Positions 8,976 to 19,089 are shown, numbered from the stretch's first letter. The stretch: 64,000 bases of DNA from Smallanthus sonchifolius (GCA_023525975.1 CM042046.1:44407501-44471500); one strand, 5' to 3'. Notes: generated by a model not told the origin, from the letters alone. Translations and numbers: made by a program.

Positions 8976-9392
8976 ACGGTTTCCACCCTACGTTCATGGA
9001 TTTGGGGCATGAGTGAGGGAGGATGCTTGATGGCTTTGATGTCATCGGTTGGGACATGTTTAAGCATCGGCCTTCCCTCATGCCCACGATCTGAAGTTAG
9101 CGCGAGACGACCAACACGAGGAGGGGATGCTGAGAGCCGGAAGGCAAGGGGGTACGATCTCCCAGGCTTGATTTTGATCCTCTAAGTGGAGGGGGGTCTT
9201 CTTGGCTGGGAATCAGGAAGGAACAGGTGGTATGGGTTGTTTGGGAGTGGTGTTGGATGCATGTAGGTGACCGGACCGCCATCGCCGTGGAGTGGCCAGC
9301 TCTGGCAGTGAGGGCTCCCCCATCTTGCTCCGATCTCCCCACCCACACCCCGATTTCCAGGTCTGCGATGGTGTACCACAATGGTGGTGGTC

Positions 9393-9396
9393 GAGA

Positions 9397-9438
<42 letters not shown>
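9393..9438. repeat. (GA)n microsatellite
   Basis: About 46 bp of GA dinucleotides with one TA interruption, directly abutting the TCC run that begins the second gag-like copy. The Arg-Glu and Ser-Leu repeat peptides read through it are artefacts. Confidence 0.95.
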
Positions 9439-10027
9439 TCCTCCTCCTCCTCGTCGTTAATGGCGTCAACACTTCGAGAGGTAAAGGGGGTAAGGGATCT
9501 TCTGAAGTTTCCCTTATTGAAACGATTCGCATAAAATGGAACCAGGAAGACTTCGACAAACTTTGTGAAGTGTATTGTTTTGGTAGGGAATGGGAGGCGG
9601 AGTTCCCCGACTATAGGATGCCTGCCACTGACGTCCCAGACGGAAAGATAGCCTTGTATGCCGCCTTCTTCCTTCATTGTAACTTTCGTCTTCCTAGTAC
9701 AAAGTTTATCGAGAGCTTGTTGAACTTCTACCAAGTTCATATTTCTAAGATGCATCCTATGCGTTTCTGTCGCGCGACCCATTTTGAGTTCAGATGCCGG
9801 AGCCAAGGTATTGAGCCAACATGTGGTAGGCTTAATGTTTTCTATAAAATGGTGCTCCGTGACATCTGGTTTTCGTTCATTGGCCGGGGTGGGAAAGTGA
9901 AGAGTCACATTACCAAAGCTCTCTCCAGTTTCCATGAATGGTGTGAACGGTTCTTTTTCATCAAGAGGGATGTAGTTCTGCTAGTCATGAGCGTTCGATC
10001 CGCCTCCGACTCTATCGTGGACCTGGA
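9439..10027 (+). pseudogene. Gag-like 'putative gypsy type transposon' protein, N-terminal part
   Basis: A plus-strand frame without an obvious ATG, open from the TCC run to 10027. It reads ..IRIKWNQEDFDKLCEVY, then PDYRMPATDVPDGKIALYAAFF, NFRLPSTKF, FYQVHISKMHPM, ATHFEFRCRSQGIEPT and HEWCERFFFIKRDV. This is the conserved core of the plant Transposase_28 / putative gypsy-type transposon family (Pfam PF04195 as I recall it), a gag-like protein of Ty3/gypsy relatives. A hAT-type element is inserted at 10028; beyond it the frame appears to resume (10704-10766, ..EDFEGMDRYKPVKIQEDG) before a stop. The first part is duplicated at 6465-6832. Confidence 0.7.
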
Positions 10028-10695
10028 CAGTGGCGGATGTAGCATATAAATACCCCTCAACTTTTTACGCGCAGTGCAATTTTTTACGGTTTTATGTATC
10101 CGGTTACCTCTGATAAAAAATTACGTTACTCAAATTTTTTTTAAAGCTCAACACTTAATAAAGGTCCAAAATTTTATAAAAAACCCAATACTTTTTAAAA
10201 AGTCCCACATTTTATTAAATTTTTAAGGTATTGGGTTTTAATAAAACATTTGGGCCAAATGTTTTATTAAAACCCAATACCTCAAAGTGTCAATATTTTC
10301 AAACCTAACTTACCCAAGCGGCCGGCCAAGAAAAAAGACAAGAGAGTACGAAAACTGTGAGACTGTGAGAGCCGGAGACCGATCACTCGACCAGCCGTTC
10401 GACCTGAGCCAAGACCACCGCCAGACGCCGCCTCCGCCAAACCCTAGTCCTCCGCCTCCGCCGGTCCTTCCCTCCGCGGATCCATGTCTGTCTCGCCAGT
10501 CGCATGTTACCGTAAAAAAAACAAATTTGTTTACATGAAAGTACGATCAATTTTTTTTGTTTCATTTACATAAAAGTGCAGTCATTTTTTTTACTTTTTA
10601 CATGAATGTATTGTCAATTTTTTTTGTTTCATTTACATGAAAGTATGGTAATTTTTTTTCGTTACCCTTGAACTTTTGTTCTATATCCGCCACTG
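10028..10695. mobile_element. Non-autonomous hAT-type element with CAGTGGCGGA termini
   Basis: The ends are inverted repeats: CAGTGGCGGATGTAG on the left and the complement of CTATATCCGCCACTG on the right. CAGNGGCGGA is a common hAT terminus. The 8 bp outside each end (GACCTGGA and AACCCGGG) agree at five of eight positions, as an aged hAT target duplication would. The 668-bp element lacks transposase. It contains a perfect hairpin (10226-10282), a GC-rich block (10290-10500) quite unlike its surroundings that may be captured gene or 5'UTR sequence, and three to four imperfect copies of a ~38-bp T-rich repeat (10525-10665). Confidence 0.7.
10226..10282. repeat. Perfect 28-bp inverted repeat with 1-nt spacer
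   Basis: Arms 10226-10253 and 10255-10282 are exact reverse complements around a single G at 10254. A transcript through it would form a 28-bp perfect stem; in DNA it could extrude as a cruciform. It lies inside the hAT-type element. Confidence 0.95.
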
Positions 10696-11859
10696 AACCC
10701 GGGTGTTGAAGATTTTGAGGGTATGGACCGGTATAAGCCGGTGAAAATTCAAGAAGATGGAGTTTAACAAGTGGAATAAGATGGTGAACAAATTGAAAGA
10801 TGATGATACTCAAGAAGAGTGTGAAGATGCGAAAGAATTTATCCATGTTAAAGACAAAATTCGTGCTACAATTCATGAAGATAAAGTCAAAGAAAGTTGC
10901 ACATATCAAAAGACGGGCAGAAAACCGAAGTTTAAAGTCAAGCATCTTCTACATGCACATGATAAAGATGAAAGAAGATATTGATGATCTAGACTCAAAC
11001 TCGGGTAAAAAATTAGGTGATTGTTGGTCTCAGAATTGTTTAACCCAAGTTTAAGAGCTAATGAGATAAGATTGTAAGTATTCAATAATTATGTTTTATA
11101 GTCAAATATGTGATTGTATCAATTAGAGGAGTCAAGAGTGTAAACTTGAAAGTTAGAAACTGTATTTACCTAGGCAAAGGAACATTTCTAAACAATTAAT
11201 GCGTCAATTCAAATTAGGGTTATATAAACCCGAATCAAGTCTGTACAAACATATACGATCGTTCATTATAAAATTGAATTCTAGTTTGGTGTTTATCATT
11301 GATTCAGTTGTGTGTTCATAAATCGATCAAGAGGCCACAATCACCACCGAAAGTCTCCATTTTTTTCTGGTTTTAGTTTAGTTTAAAGATCTAATATTCT
11401 TCAAACACAACGGGTGAAGATTTGATGATCAAGATAGTTATTTTTATTGGCTAGTATTTTTTATTAGCAATTTTAAGTTTATTCCTTCCTTACAATTTTA
11501 AGTTGATTTTCATTAAGAACATTTACAAGGGATTATTAGATTTTGCTTAAAGTTCATATTTTTATGTTATGGTAATTTTTATTTGAAACTTATCACTTGC
11601 ATGTGTTTGGATTTAATGATTAATTTGTTAGACTTAAGTCCTTTACTTGTTGGTATTAATGATTGGTAATGGATACACCTACGATGTAAAAATATAACAT
11701 TAATTTATGAATAATTATATTGTGCCTTGAAAACTTTTATTTGAAATTAAAATTATGGATAGTTGATACAATTCACACGAGTAAAGTTGGCCAAGTGTAG
11801 CTAGACTTGCTTCACATGAACTTCCATAGAGTTACAATACACACCTTAAATGATTGACA
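10696..11859. other. Unassigned region with short ORF and LTR-like promoter sequence
   Basis: 10757-10984 (+) is a 75-codon charged, Lys/Asp/Glu-rich open frame that I do not recognise; it overlaps the tail of the gag-like gene and may be chance. About 11014-11340 looks like an old LTR or promoter: it has a TGTTGG start-like motif and a TATATAAACCC box near 11222, which recurs at 13313 in similar context. I see nothing in 11400-11859. Confidence 0.3.
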
Positions 11860-12134
11860 AAAATCTAGTCATTTTCATCCACTTGACTAACTCCGTCTAC
11901 ATTTTAACGTTAAATCAGGGGCAATTTGGTCTTTTCAACTGCCTTCTACTCTCTTGGCATTCAAAAAGGATTTTTGAAAAACCAAATTGCCCCTGATTTA
12001 ACGCTAAAATGTAGACGATGTTAGTCCGGTGATTAAAATGGTTAGATTTTGAAAAGTCAGGGACAGAAAAGCTAATTTTTTTGGATTAAAGTGGCTAAAA
12101 TGACCAAACAAGAGGAACGAAAATGACACTTTAA
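11860..12134. mobile_element. Foldback MITE, copy 1
   Basis: Arms 11895-11930 and 11981-12016 are inverted repeats with one mismatch, and the pairing continues outward with more mismatches to about 11866 and 12045. The outer right end (..GACACTTTAATC) and the internal arms match the element at 14161-14539. The left terminus appears lost or rearranged. Confidence 0.7.
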
Positions 12135-12140
12135 TCTTCT

Positions 12141-12644
12141 TTAAATGAAGCTCAAGCCAAATATTGTTGCACTTATCACTTTCAACCCGACATTTCTCAT
12201 GGCCTTTTTCGAAAGCTGACGAATGTTCATACCACCATGACCATAACGTCGAAGAGGGGTTTGAACATATCCTGCATTGATCATCATGTATCGCGTTTTC
12301 AACACCGAATGCAACTTTGTTTGTGGCTTCAAATATTTGGGAAATTCATACTCTGGCGGAGCGTAAATTGCTTTCTCTATGTCTGATTGTAGTTCAGCCT
12401 CAGTATCATATAGATTGGCAGAGTTAAATAGCATCTGAAACACCTTGAAACAGCATAGATGAAGGTACCTCCATTGATTAGGAAAATCATGATTATTATC
12501 ATTTGTAAAAACATGTTTGAGCAGCTCTTTCCTTTTTGCATCTAGAAACTTTTGCACTTCAGAAACTGAATCATCCATGCTTGCATCTGGATTTTTGTTG
12601 AAGTGAAGCAACACAAGGTTCATTATTCCCTCTTCTTGTTCCTT
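12141..12644 (-). pseudogene. Terpene synthase last exon (C-terminal alpha domain)
   Basis: Begins after the acceptor ..TTTTCGAGCAG and reads KEQEEGIMNLVLLHFNKNP, then SVSEVQKFLDAKRKELLKHV, LHLCCFKVFQMLFNSANLYD and AIYAPPE, ending at TAA 12141-12143. This is the C-terminal helical bundle of TPS-e/f enzymes that closes the active site. The frame is fully open over 167 codons. The first KE completes the NSE/DTE motif started in the preceding exon. The tail after AIYAPPE is poorly conserved, as usual in this family. Confidence 0.8.
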
Positions 12645-13836
12645 CTGCTCGAAAATATATAACAGCGAATTAAAAAGGGAAAATTACCAAAATAGATATT
12701 TTAACCTACAAAATTTGCAAAACATACATTGACCTTTTGTCTATTTAATAACAAACATATTCAAAAAGAACTAATTAGAAAAGACCAGTAAACTAACACG
12801 ACAAGACTTTAACACACATAAGAAAAAAGTAAAAACACATAGCGCTACAAAAACAAACAATTAGAAAATGCCACCTAAGCTAACCTATCTACAATTTAGC
12901 GGGCACACAAAACAAACCAATCAAAACAAGCAACATGTACTTGGCAGGTAAAATTTAGCCGGCTGTTGGTAATCAGAGATGAAATTGAAGAAGAAATATA
13001 ATGATTTAGATTAGAGTATAAACTTATAGTATCCGAAGAGTTCAAAATCGAGATTGCAACTAAGGGTTCGAGATAAAAGTCAAGTGATGAAGGAATCAAA
13101 GGAAGAAACAATCAAAGTTGAAGAATCAAACTTGATCAACAATTATGAGGGTGATTATTGGCCTTAATTGTTGGATACAAGTTTGGATGAAGTTTAACGG
13201 GTCAAGAATGTAATTAGTCTAAAGATAGTTTATAGTGTTTTATCGTAATTGTATTTAGTAGGGAAGGGGTGTGACGTTTACATACTATGCATCGGTTCAT
13301 TCCATATTAGGGTTATATAAACCCAATTAAATCTATAAAATGTTGGTTCAATTTTTTTTTTTCAATTGGTATAACGGTTTACCCCGTATATTGTTCTTAA
13401 TACAAAGATATGTGGAATTAGTATATACCTGTGTTATACACCAGCTTCTCCCAACCGGGCTAACTTTTAACCGACACACAATACCAACCAATAAAAAAGT
13501 GCCACATGGCAGTCTTTTATTGGTTCGTTTTGTGTCTGATAGGTTTTAACTGGTTGGGAAAAGCCGGCTAGATTATTCCCAGTTAACTTATGTAGCTTGT
13601 TTTGACGGGTCGGTTGACCCATATGTTTTTTTTTCTCTTTTTCTGTTCCGGCTACATATTAGCCAGGTAAACTAAGGTGGCAATTTCTTATTGGTTCTTT
13701 TTGAATAGGTTAGTTTTGTAAAGTTAAAAGTTAATGTTCATTTAAAAAAATTAAAAATATAGATGAACATGTACATTTTGTAGACATGAAATTAAATTTA
13801 TGTAACCGATTTAGGTAAATTGTTCTGAAGGATCAC
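12645..13836 (-). other. Terpene synthase intron
   Basis: About 1.2 kb between two exons whose splice sites agree in phase. It contains an old promoter- or LTR-like stretch (13110-13340, with TATATAAACCC near 13313) and AT-rich sequence. No further gene is seen. Confidence 0.5.
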
Positions 13837-14082
13837 CTGGTAGCTTTGGATGTCATTTAGCAGCCGAGTAGTAGCCATAAGTGATTGCGTAATGTTCTCG
13901 TATTTTTCGGCCTTGACTTTGTTTTTCGGTAAGCCTGGGTTCAAGAAACATGCAGCGGCCAGGACCAAGATATGTGTAGCAATGGAGATCATACCAGTTT
14001 GCATGTATTCATTCACTGATGGTATGTAGCCACTCTTTCCCCATGTGGTTTCGGTTAACCACGAGTTGAATGTCTCTCTCCA
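13837..14082 (-). pseudogene. Terpene synthase exon with NSE/DTE motif
   Basis: Reads WRETFNSWLTETTWGKSGYIPS, then NEYMQTGMISIATHILVL and SLMATTRLLNDIQSYQ, and ends at CCAG|GTGATC. LLNDIQSYQ is the first part of the second metal-binding motif (N/D-D-x-x-S-x-x-x-E) of class I terpene synthases; its Glu comes from the next exon. The 82 codons are open and in phase 0 at both ends. The acceptor (TTTGAAG) is weak. Confidence 0.8.
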
Positions 14083-14160
14083 CTTCAAATACGTAAGGTG
14101 AAATTACTAAAATATATTTTTAAAACATTTACAATAATGCAATGGAATTTTTTTATTTTT

Positions 14161-14539
14161 AGAGTAAAGCGTCAATTTCGTCCCTATAATTTGGTCAATT
14201 TAGGCACTTTCATCCAAAAACTTTATTTTAGCTTTTTTGTTCCTGACTTTTCAAAATCTAGCCATTTTCATCAATCTGACTAACTGCGTATACATTTTAA
14301 CGTCTACAGTTTATGCTATTTTGGTCAAGAACAGTTGGTATGGTTGTAATCTGTCTAAGAATGATTTTGAAAAAAATCAAATTGCTCCTGATTTAACGTT
14401 AAAATGTAAATGAAGTTGGTCAGGTGGATGCAATTTGGCTAGATTTTGAAAAGTTATGGACGAAAAAGCTAAAAACAAAGTTTTGAATGAAAGTGGTTAA
14501 AATGACTAAACGACATGGACGGAAATGACTCTTTACTCT
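14161..14539. mobile_element. Foldback MITE, copy 2 (379 bp)
   Basis: The two ends are long inverted repeats: AGAGTAAAGCGTCAATTTCG at the left pairs with AGAGTAAAGAGTCATTTCCG read from the right end, and complementarity continues for over 120 bp per arm, so nearly the whole element folds back. It lies in a terpene synthase intron and is related to 11860-12134. No clear target duplication was found. Confidence 0.75.
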
Positions 14540-14564
14540 TAACATCATGAAATAGTGGACTTAC

Positions 14565-14695
14565 TAGGTCTCTAAATTCTTGTGTTAAATCATTCTTTCC
14601 ACAAAGGACCAATGACATGGTAAGCATATCTCACAAGATCATCCAACACATGGAAGATGACACTACTTGGTCCCCTTAAGCCTTCTCCATCCCAT
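14565..14695 (-). pseudogene. Terpene synthase exon with frameshift
   Basis: After the acceptor GAATAG it reads WDGEGLRGPSSVIFHVLDDLVRYAYH. The frame then runs into TGA and TAG, while the +2 frame continues with GKNDLTQEFRDL, which joins in phase to the next exon. This places a small indel near 14600-14610. The first half is typical of TPS helix G-H surroundings. The donor GTAAGT at 14564-14559 is good. Confidence 0.75.
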
Positions 14696-14796
14696 CTATT
14701 CATGAATGAGAGAACAAGTTTTGGTTGTGAGAAAGAAAATAAATTATATGTTAATTGAAAATTAAAAAAGAAAATAATAATTCATATCTTTTTTTG

Positions 14797-14798
<2 letters not shown>

Positions 14799-14838
<40 letters not shown>
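14799..14838. repeat. (TA)n microsatellite
   Basis: About 20 uninterrupted TA units inside a terpene synthase intron. Confidence 0.95.
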
Positions 14839-14840
<2 letters not shown>

Positions 14841-14913
14841 ATCTAAGAGCTAGTGACTTCCTTTTTTCATAAATGTTTTCATGGTTTGACCTCCCGGTTT
14901 GCCTCTTTGAACC

Positions 14914-15238
14914 TGTTGGATTTATTATTAAGTTCACATGTGAATGCTACTAGTTTGATGATGTATTTTTGGTATTAGTATGAGTTTAGGAAGGTTTATT
15001 TTAATTTGGTATTAGTTTGATTTATGGTATGGGTCTTTATTTTGGTATGTTTATTTTAGAAGAATGTTTAGCTTGGAGGTTAAGTTAGGGTTAGATTATT
15101 GAGTCTATTTAACAAGAGTCCATGTATTGCTTTTGAATTAAGAATAATTGAATAGCAAGTTTACGGTTTTTGTTCATCTTTATTCTTTGGGTTTCTTATC
15201 ATCTTGGGTTGGGATTGTGTGTAATATCTAGGCCATTA
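14914..15238 (+). mobile_element. Solo LTR, probably Ty1/copia (325 bp)
   Basis: Starts TGTTGGATTT, a common copia LTR start, and ends ..GGCCATTA (TA where CA is expected). It is flanked by exact 5-bp duplications GAACC (14909-14913 and 15239-15243). A TATA-like GAGTCTATTTAAC lies around 15100. No internal domain is present, so it is a solo LTR left by LTR-LTR recombination inside the terpene synthase intron. Confidence 0.6.
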
Positions 15239-15239
15239 G

Positions 15240-15660
15240 AACCGTACTCATTTGAACCGCCTGGTTATGTGTCGAAATAATGATTAAACCAAGTGATTGA
15301 AAACTGGACCGGACGGATGGGAACTTGTGGTCTGGCCGGTCCGGTTATGCATGTTAAAACGGTCCTGCAGTGACCGGCGGTCGGACCGGAAAACCGAGTG
15401 CTCAGACCGGGAACCGGGTGGTCGTACCGGACGGACCGGTTGACTATTTTTTTAATCTTTTTTAAGTCTCTTGGATTCATATTTCGTAGATAATTATTAG
15501 TTTAAGATTATTGGAATTGACTTGTTGGTGGTTTCTGAAGGATTAATGGATGTTTGAATTGATATATTTTTATAATATTCATGACGTCGTCTGGTTCTTA
15601 AATCCGGTCCGACCGGTCCTACCAGTGGAATGGTAAGAAGACCGGTTTGACGTCCGGTAA
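15240..15660. repeat. ACCGG-rich degenerate repeat cluster
   Basis: GC-rich islands full of (A/T)CCGG and GGACCGG units, many in inverted orientation, at 15300-15445 and 15600-15655, separated by AT-rich sequence. They lie in the terpene synthase intron. Probably a decayed DNA transposon with subterminal motifs; no termini were found. Confidence 0.45.
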
Positions 15661-15733
15661 AGTTCTGAAAACATTGACCAAAACCACTCCGGGATGAGGA
15701 AAGACAAAAAAAAAATAACAAAACCGTACATTC

Positions 15734-15940
15734 CTATTAATTGCTTCAACCAACACATGCAACTCTTGAAGAGAGCCTTTGATATAAAAAAAATCATCTG
15801 CAAGTATAACACTTTTTGCTACGATCATACGTATAATAGAATCATGAGGTAAACAAGTACTGGCTGCGATAGCAAAGTAGCAATACAATGTTTTCTCTCA
15901 ACCAAATCCCATTTCAGTAAGTCCCCACTTCTTTGACCAC
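15734..15940 (-). pseudogene. Terpene synthase exon carrying the damaged Asp-rich motif
   Basis: After the acceptor TTGTGTAG it reads WSKKWGLTEMGFG, an in-frame TGA, then CYFAIAASTCLPHDSIIRMIVAKSVIL followed by ADDFFYIKGSLQELHVLVEAINR. The class I metal-binding motif DDxxD would be DDFFD; here its last Asp is Tyr, and residues just before it look deleted. The next exon requires splicing after AATAG, but the intron begins GAATGT where GTATGT would be expected, so the donor is lost. Three independent lesions in one exon make this a pseudogene. Confidence 0.8.
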
Positions 15941-16360
15941 CTACACAATAAACATTGAACTCGATCAACAATTCACAATTAATAATGGCTGCCAAATATA
16001 TCATAGCCATTCACCAAACTAGATTACTTCAAGACTTAATTACACCGATTGCTTTTGGTTTGCTCAGATTTCACTTTTAGTCCCCTAACTTTGAGAAATC
16101 ACATGGTTGAACTATAGCTTGACGAAATGCAACTCGTTTGACTCCTAAAATGAATGGACGTTAAGTTTTTTTGTTAAGTGTATACGAAATGACTAAAATA
16201 CCCCTTTAGTACAAAAGAATTGATGATTAAAAAGTGACATCTGAGTATACCACAAGTGTTGTCCGTGTAATTAAGTCTTAATCAGTAAGAAAAAATGCTT
16301 TGTGATTTTGCGATTATAAATTTGAATACAAATTGTTGAGACGTAAGTATATAGCGGTAC

Positions 16361-16566
16361 CTTTTTAGTTCCTCCAGTTCATTTTGGTAAACAAATTGTC
16401 GATGCCTGTAGTTTTCGATAGCAAGTTGCATTAGCCTCATATTATGGACACATGATAACCTATAAAAGGAGGCCTTTCCAACCCACATAGGTCCATCTAT
16501 GGTTTGTTCAATCCACATCCTATGATCAAGTCTTGCAATCCATGGTGTGCTAAGCTCTTCATCAAC
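16361..16566 (-). pseudogene. Terpene synthase exon (open)
   Basis: After the acceptor TTTTGTAG it reads VDEELSTPWIARLDHRMWIEQTI, then WVGKASFYRLS and ENYRHRQFVYQNELEELKR, ending at AAG|GTACCG in phase 2. The motifs are characteristic of TPS-e/f enzymes just upstream of the Asp-rich motif. No stop is present. The preceding intron (16567-25404) holds the copia element. Confidence 0.8.
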
Positions 16567-18240
16567 CTACAAAAGCATGAAAGATAAACATAACTATGTG
16601 ACGGTATGTGTGTCACTGCTAAACAAATGAGTATCACCGACAAGATTCATCAACTTTCCTTCTTTTTCAAAAGAAAATAAGAAAGATATATACCGATGGA
16701 ATACCGGCACATTATCGACTGAGAGTTGTGGTGTCATTTTTGCCAAGAAATACCGATTGTTTACACACGGAAGATAGGCCCGGAATCTTCTCATTTCGTC
16801 GATAACCAAGAAGTTGAGCAAAAAATTGAACTGACCAAACCGAAATCGAATTAACCGAACCAAAAAATGTTTATTTTTTAATTTTAAGTATTTTATAAGA
16901 AACTAATAAATTGTGTAGCTAAAAAACTTAGGCTCAAATACGTAATAGTTAATTAATCGTTAGTTAACAAAAAAATTCTGGCCTAAAATTTCAGACACAA
17001 ATTCATTATTTTGGACCAATTTTATTTTATCCCAAAAAATGCAAGCACAATTGGTAAAACCGAAACCGAACCAAGCCAGTTGAAAAAACCGAAAAAACCA
17101 AAACGAACAATATTCAAAAAACAAAAACCTAACTTTTGGTTTTGGGTTCAATTTTACCCAAAAGTATTAGTAGCCCATCACTATTTTTAAGGATAAGATT
17201 TTGGATTGGATTCTTGCCCAGGCTTTTCAGTTGTTTGTCAACGTGGGGCACTTTACGACAAAAATTCCATTGGTATTCCATCAGTAAGTTTATCTATAAA
17301 TACTATAAATGATGAAAACACACATAGTTGGGTGTTTCAAGCCTAAAAATGGCTACCTCCATATACGTCAAATATTGCATATCGTTGTATGGTTTTTGTT
17401 TGTGAGAAGAGTTGGATATAATGTTATGGGGTTTGTTGGAATTGGTAATCTTGGAACTTAAGCAATCATCATGTGTACATATTCTACCATGGGCATTACA
17501 AATAGATGGGTGAGCATACCGGTAGAGCTGGTTTATTTGTATGTGTTGATCATGGTGAGATATTTGGTTTTGTGGGCCTAAAATGACCTGTTATGACCCG
17601 GTGTAGGTTTGTGTAGCCAAAATAAGCCACCAACACATGGTACTCATCATGGAGAAATAGTGTATAGAATTTACATGCAGGGATGAGTTGACTCAATGTT
17701 TCTGAAGCCGAAACAAGCACCAAAACATAACAAGGCCCATCAAGGTCCAATAGTGTATAGTATTCACACACAAGGATTGTGTATACAAAACAAGCCACCA
17801 ACACAAGGCCCAATAAAGTATAATTATCAAACAAAAGGATAATTAGGCCCAAGATGACTTGTTATGACCCAATGTAGGGTTGTGTAGCCAAAACAATCCA
17901 TAAACACATGGTAAGACCGAATAGTGTACAATATTCAAATGCAAGGATTAGTAGCCCCAAAATGACTTGTTATGACATGTGTAAGTTTATATAGCCAAAA
18001 AGTAGCTTAGTAAGGCCGTTTAAGGTTTAAAAAAAATAAAAATAAAGCATGTACTCATAAATCCATTGGTGATTTTCGACTTGTTATCGACAACTTCCTT
18101 GTCTGTCTCTAATTTGTCAGTAAATAACGACATAATGACGATGGAATAAAGTAACTTTTTATTGACGATGTATTCGTCGGTAATAATTAGGTTAAAGCAA
18201 GCTCACATCAGCTGCTCCGTTACTTTCTCCTCTTTATCCC
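16567..18240. other. Terpene synthase intron, left part
   Basis: Contains clusters of AACCGAAC/AAACCGAA-like motifs (16840-17110), the tandem array at 17575-18000 and a stretch of GACGA/GTCGG motifs (18060-18190) that resembles CACTA subterminal sequence. No coding sequence is seen. Confidence 0.45.
17575..18000. repeat. Degenerate tandem array
   Basis: Blocks of the type CCCAAAATGACTTGTTATGA, then GTGTAGCCAAAACAA, CCACCAACACA and AATAGTGTATAATATTCA recur three to four times with a period of roughly 90-130 bp (starts near 17577, 17848, 17956). Confidence 0.6.
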
Positions 18241-18384
18241 TAAAAGCACTATGGTAATGATCGATCCTTTCATCCATAGTATAATACTCTATAAATAGTA
18301 CGATATTGACCTAATATATATTTGGCTAATATTGAACATTGACTACCAAATATTTATCAAATAATACAAAATATATCTCTAATA
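18241..18384 (-). repeat. Copia 3' LTR (144 bp)
   Basis: Matches 23754-23907 with a ~10-bp internal gap and several substitutions. It is preceded, on the minus strand, by the polypurine tract GCGGGGGTG at 18385-18393. Confidence 0.9.
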
Positions 18385-18393
18385 CACCCCCGC

Positions 18394-19084
18394 AGTCGAA
18401 ACAGGAGGAGGCTGAATGTTGAGACTGGATTGGAAGTCTTCAAACAGAACTCGTGGAAGACCCTTTGTGAAGATGTCAGCAATCTGAAAATCGAGATGGA
18501 ATGTGGAGTACTCGGACTTGGCCTCGAGTTACTTTTTCTCGGACGAAGTGTATAGCTATCTCAATGTGCTTCGTGCGTTGGTGTTGCACGGGATTAGTGG
18601 ATAAGTAGATTGCACTTACGTTGCCGCAGTAAACAAGAGTTGCTTTTGGAGGAGGATGATGAAGCTCGCCTAGTAAATTACGTACCCAACACGTTTCAGA
18701 GAAGACATTGGCAACGACCCTGTATTCTGCTTCGGCATTAGAGCGTGAGAGTGTTGGTTGTCGTTTTGATGACCACGAAAGAAGATTGTCTCCCAAGTAA
18801 ACACAGTAACCCGAGGTTGACCTTCGGGTGTCTGGGCATCCGGCCCAATCATCATCAGTGTATGAGATGAGATTATGAGTGTCTGATTGATGGATAGTCA
18901 GCCCATAATTGAGGGTACCCTGAATATATCGGAGAATGCGCCGTAGGGCATTCATGTGAGTGGAGTGGGGAGCGTGCATATGCATGCATACCTGATATCA
19001 GGTCGTGTGAAGGTAAGATACTATAAGGCCCCATACAACCGTCAGTATTCAGATGCAGTATGAAGGGGACTGCCATCTGTGCCG
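18394..19084 (-). pseudogene. Copia RNase H and end of RT
   Basis: Continues the pol frame interrupted at 19085. It includes ALRRILRYIQGTLNYGL, then SYTDDDWAGCPDTRRSTSGYCVYLG, LSWSSKRQPTLSRSNAEAEYR and HIEIAIHFVREKV, ending near ADIFTKGL. These are the standard copia RNase H blocks; TDDDWAG stands where TDSDWAG is usual. The part nearest the insertion (18985-19084) is shifted in frame. Confidence 0.85.
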
Positions 19085-19089
19085 CTGAG

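Larger units (their letters stand above)
8546..9438. other. Upstream flank of the Argonaute exon
   Basis: From 8546 to about 8930 the sequence is AT-rich and intron-like, with no exon that would supply the Argonaute N-terminus. From 9000 to 9390 it is GC-richer, with short open frames but no recognisable protein; it may be 5' sequence of the gag-like element that follows. Confidence 0.4.

Noticed and set aside
9213..9935. Minus-strand ORF of 240 codons with Ser-Leu repeats
   Set aside because: Antisense to the gag-like gene and running through a GA microsatellite; the plus strand has the recognisable domain.
10757..10984. 75-codon charged ORF as a gene
   Set aside because: No family likeness, overlaps the resumed gag-like frame, no promoter; mentioned only as unassigned.
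12141..12623. A stand-alone 160-residue protein
   Set aside because: It is the last exon of a terpene synthase: an acceptor at 12645 and phase agreement with 13837-14082 show splicing.
13167..13400. Possible copia LTR starting TGTTGGATAC
   Set aside because: Promoter-like features present, but no right end with matching target duplication could be found.
15265..15888. Minus-strand ORFs of 70-90 codons read with starts at 15480, 15721 and 15812
   Set aside because: Frames over the ACCGG-rich intron repeat or shifted reads of the terpene synthase exon; the spliced reading explains the real coding part.
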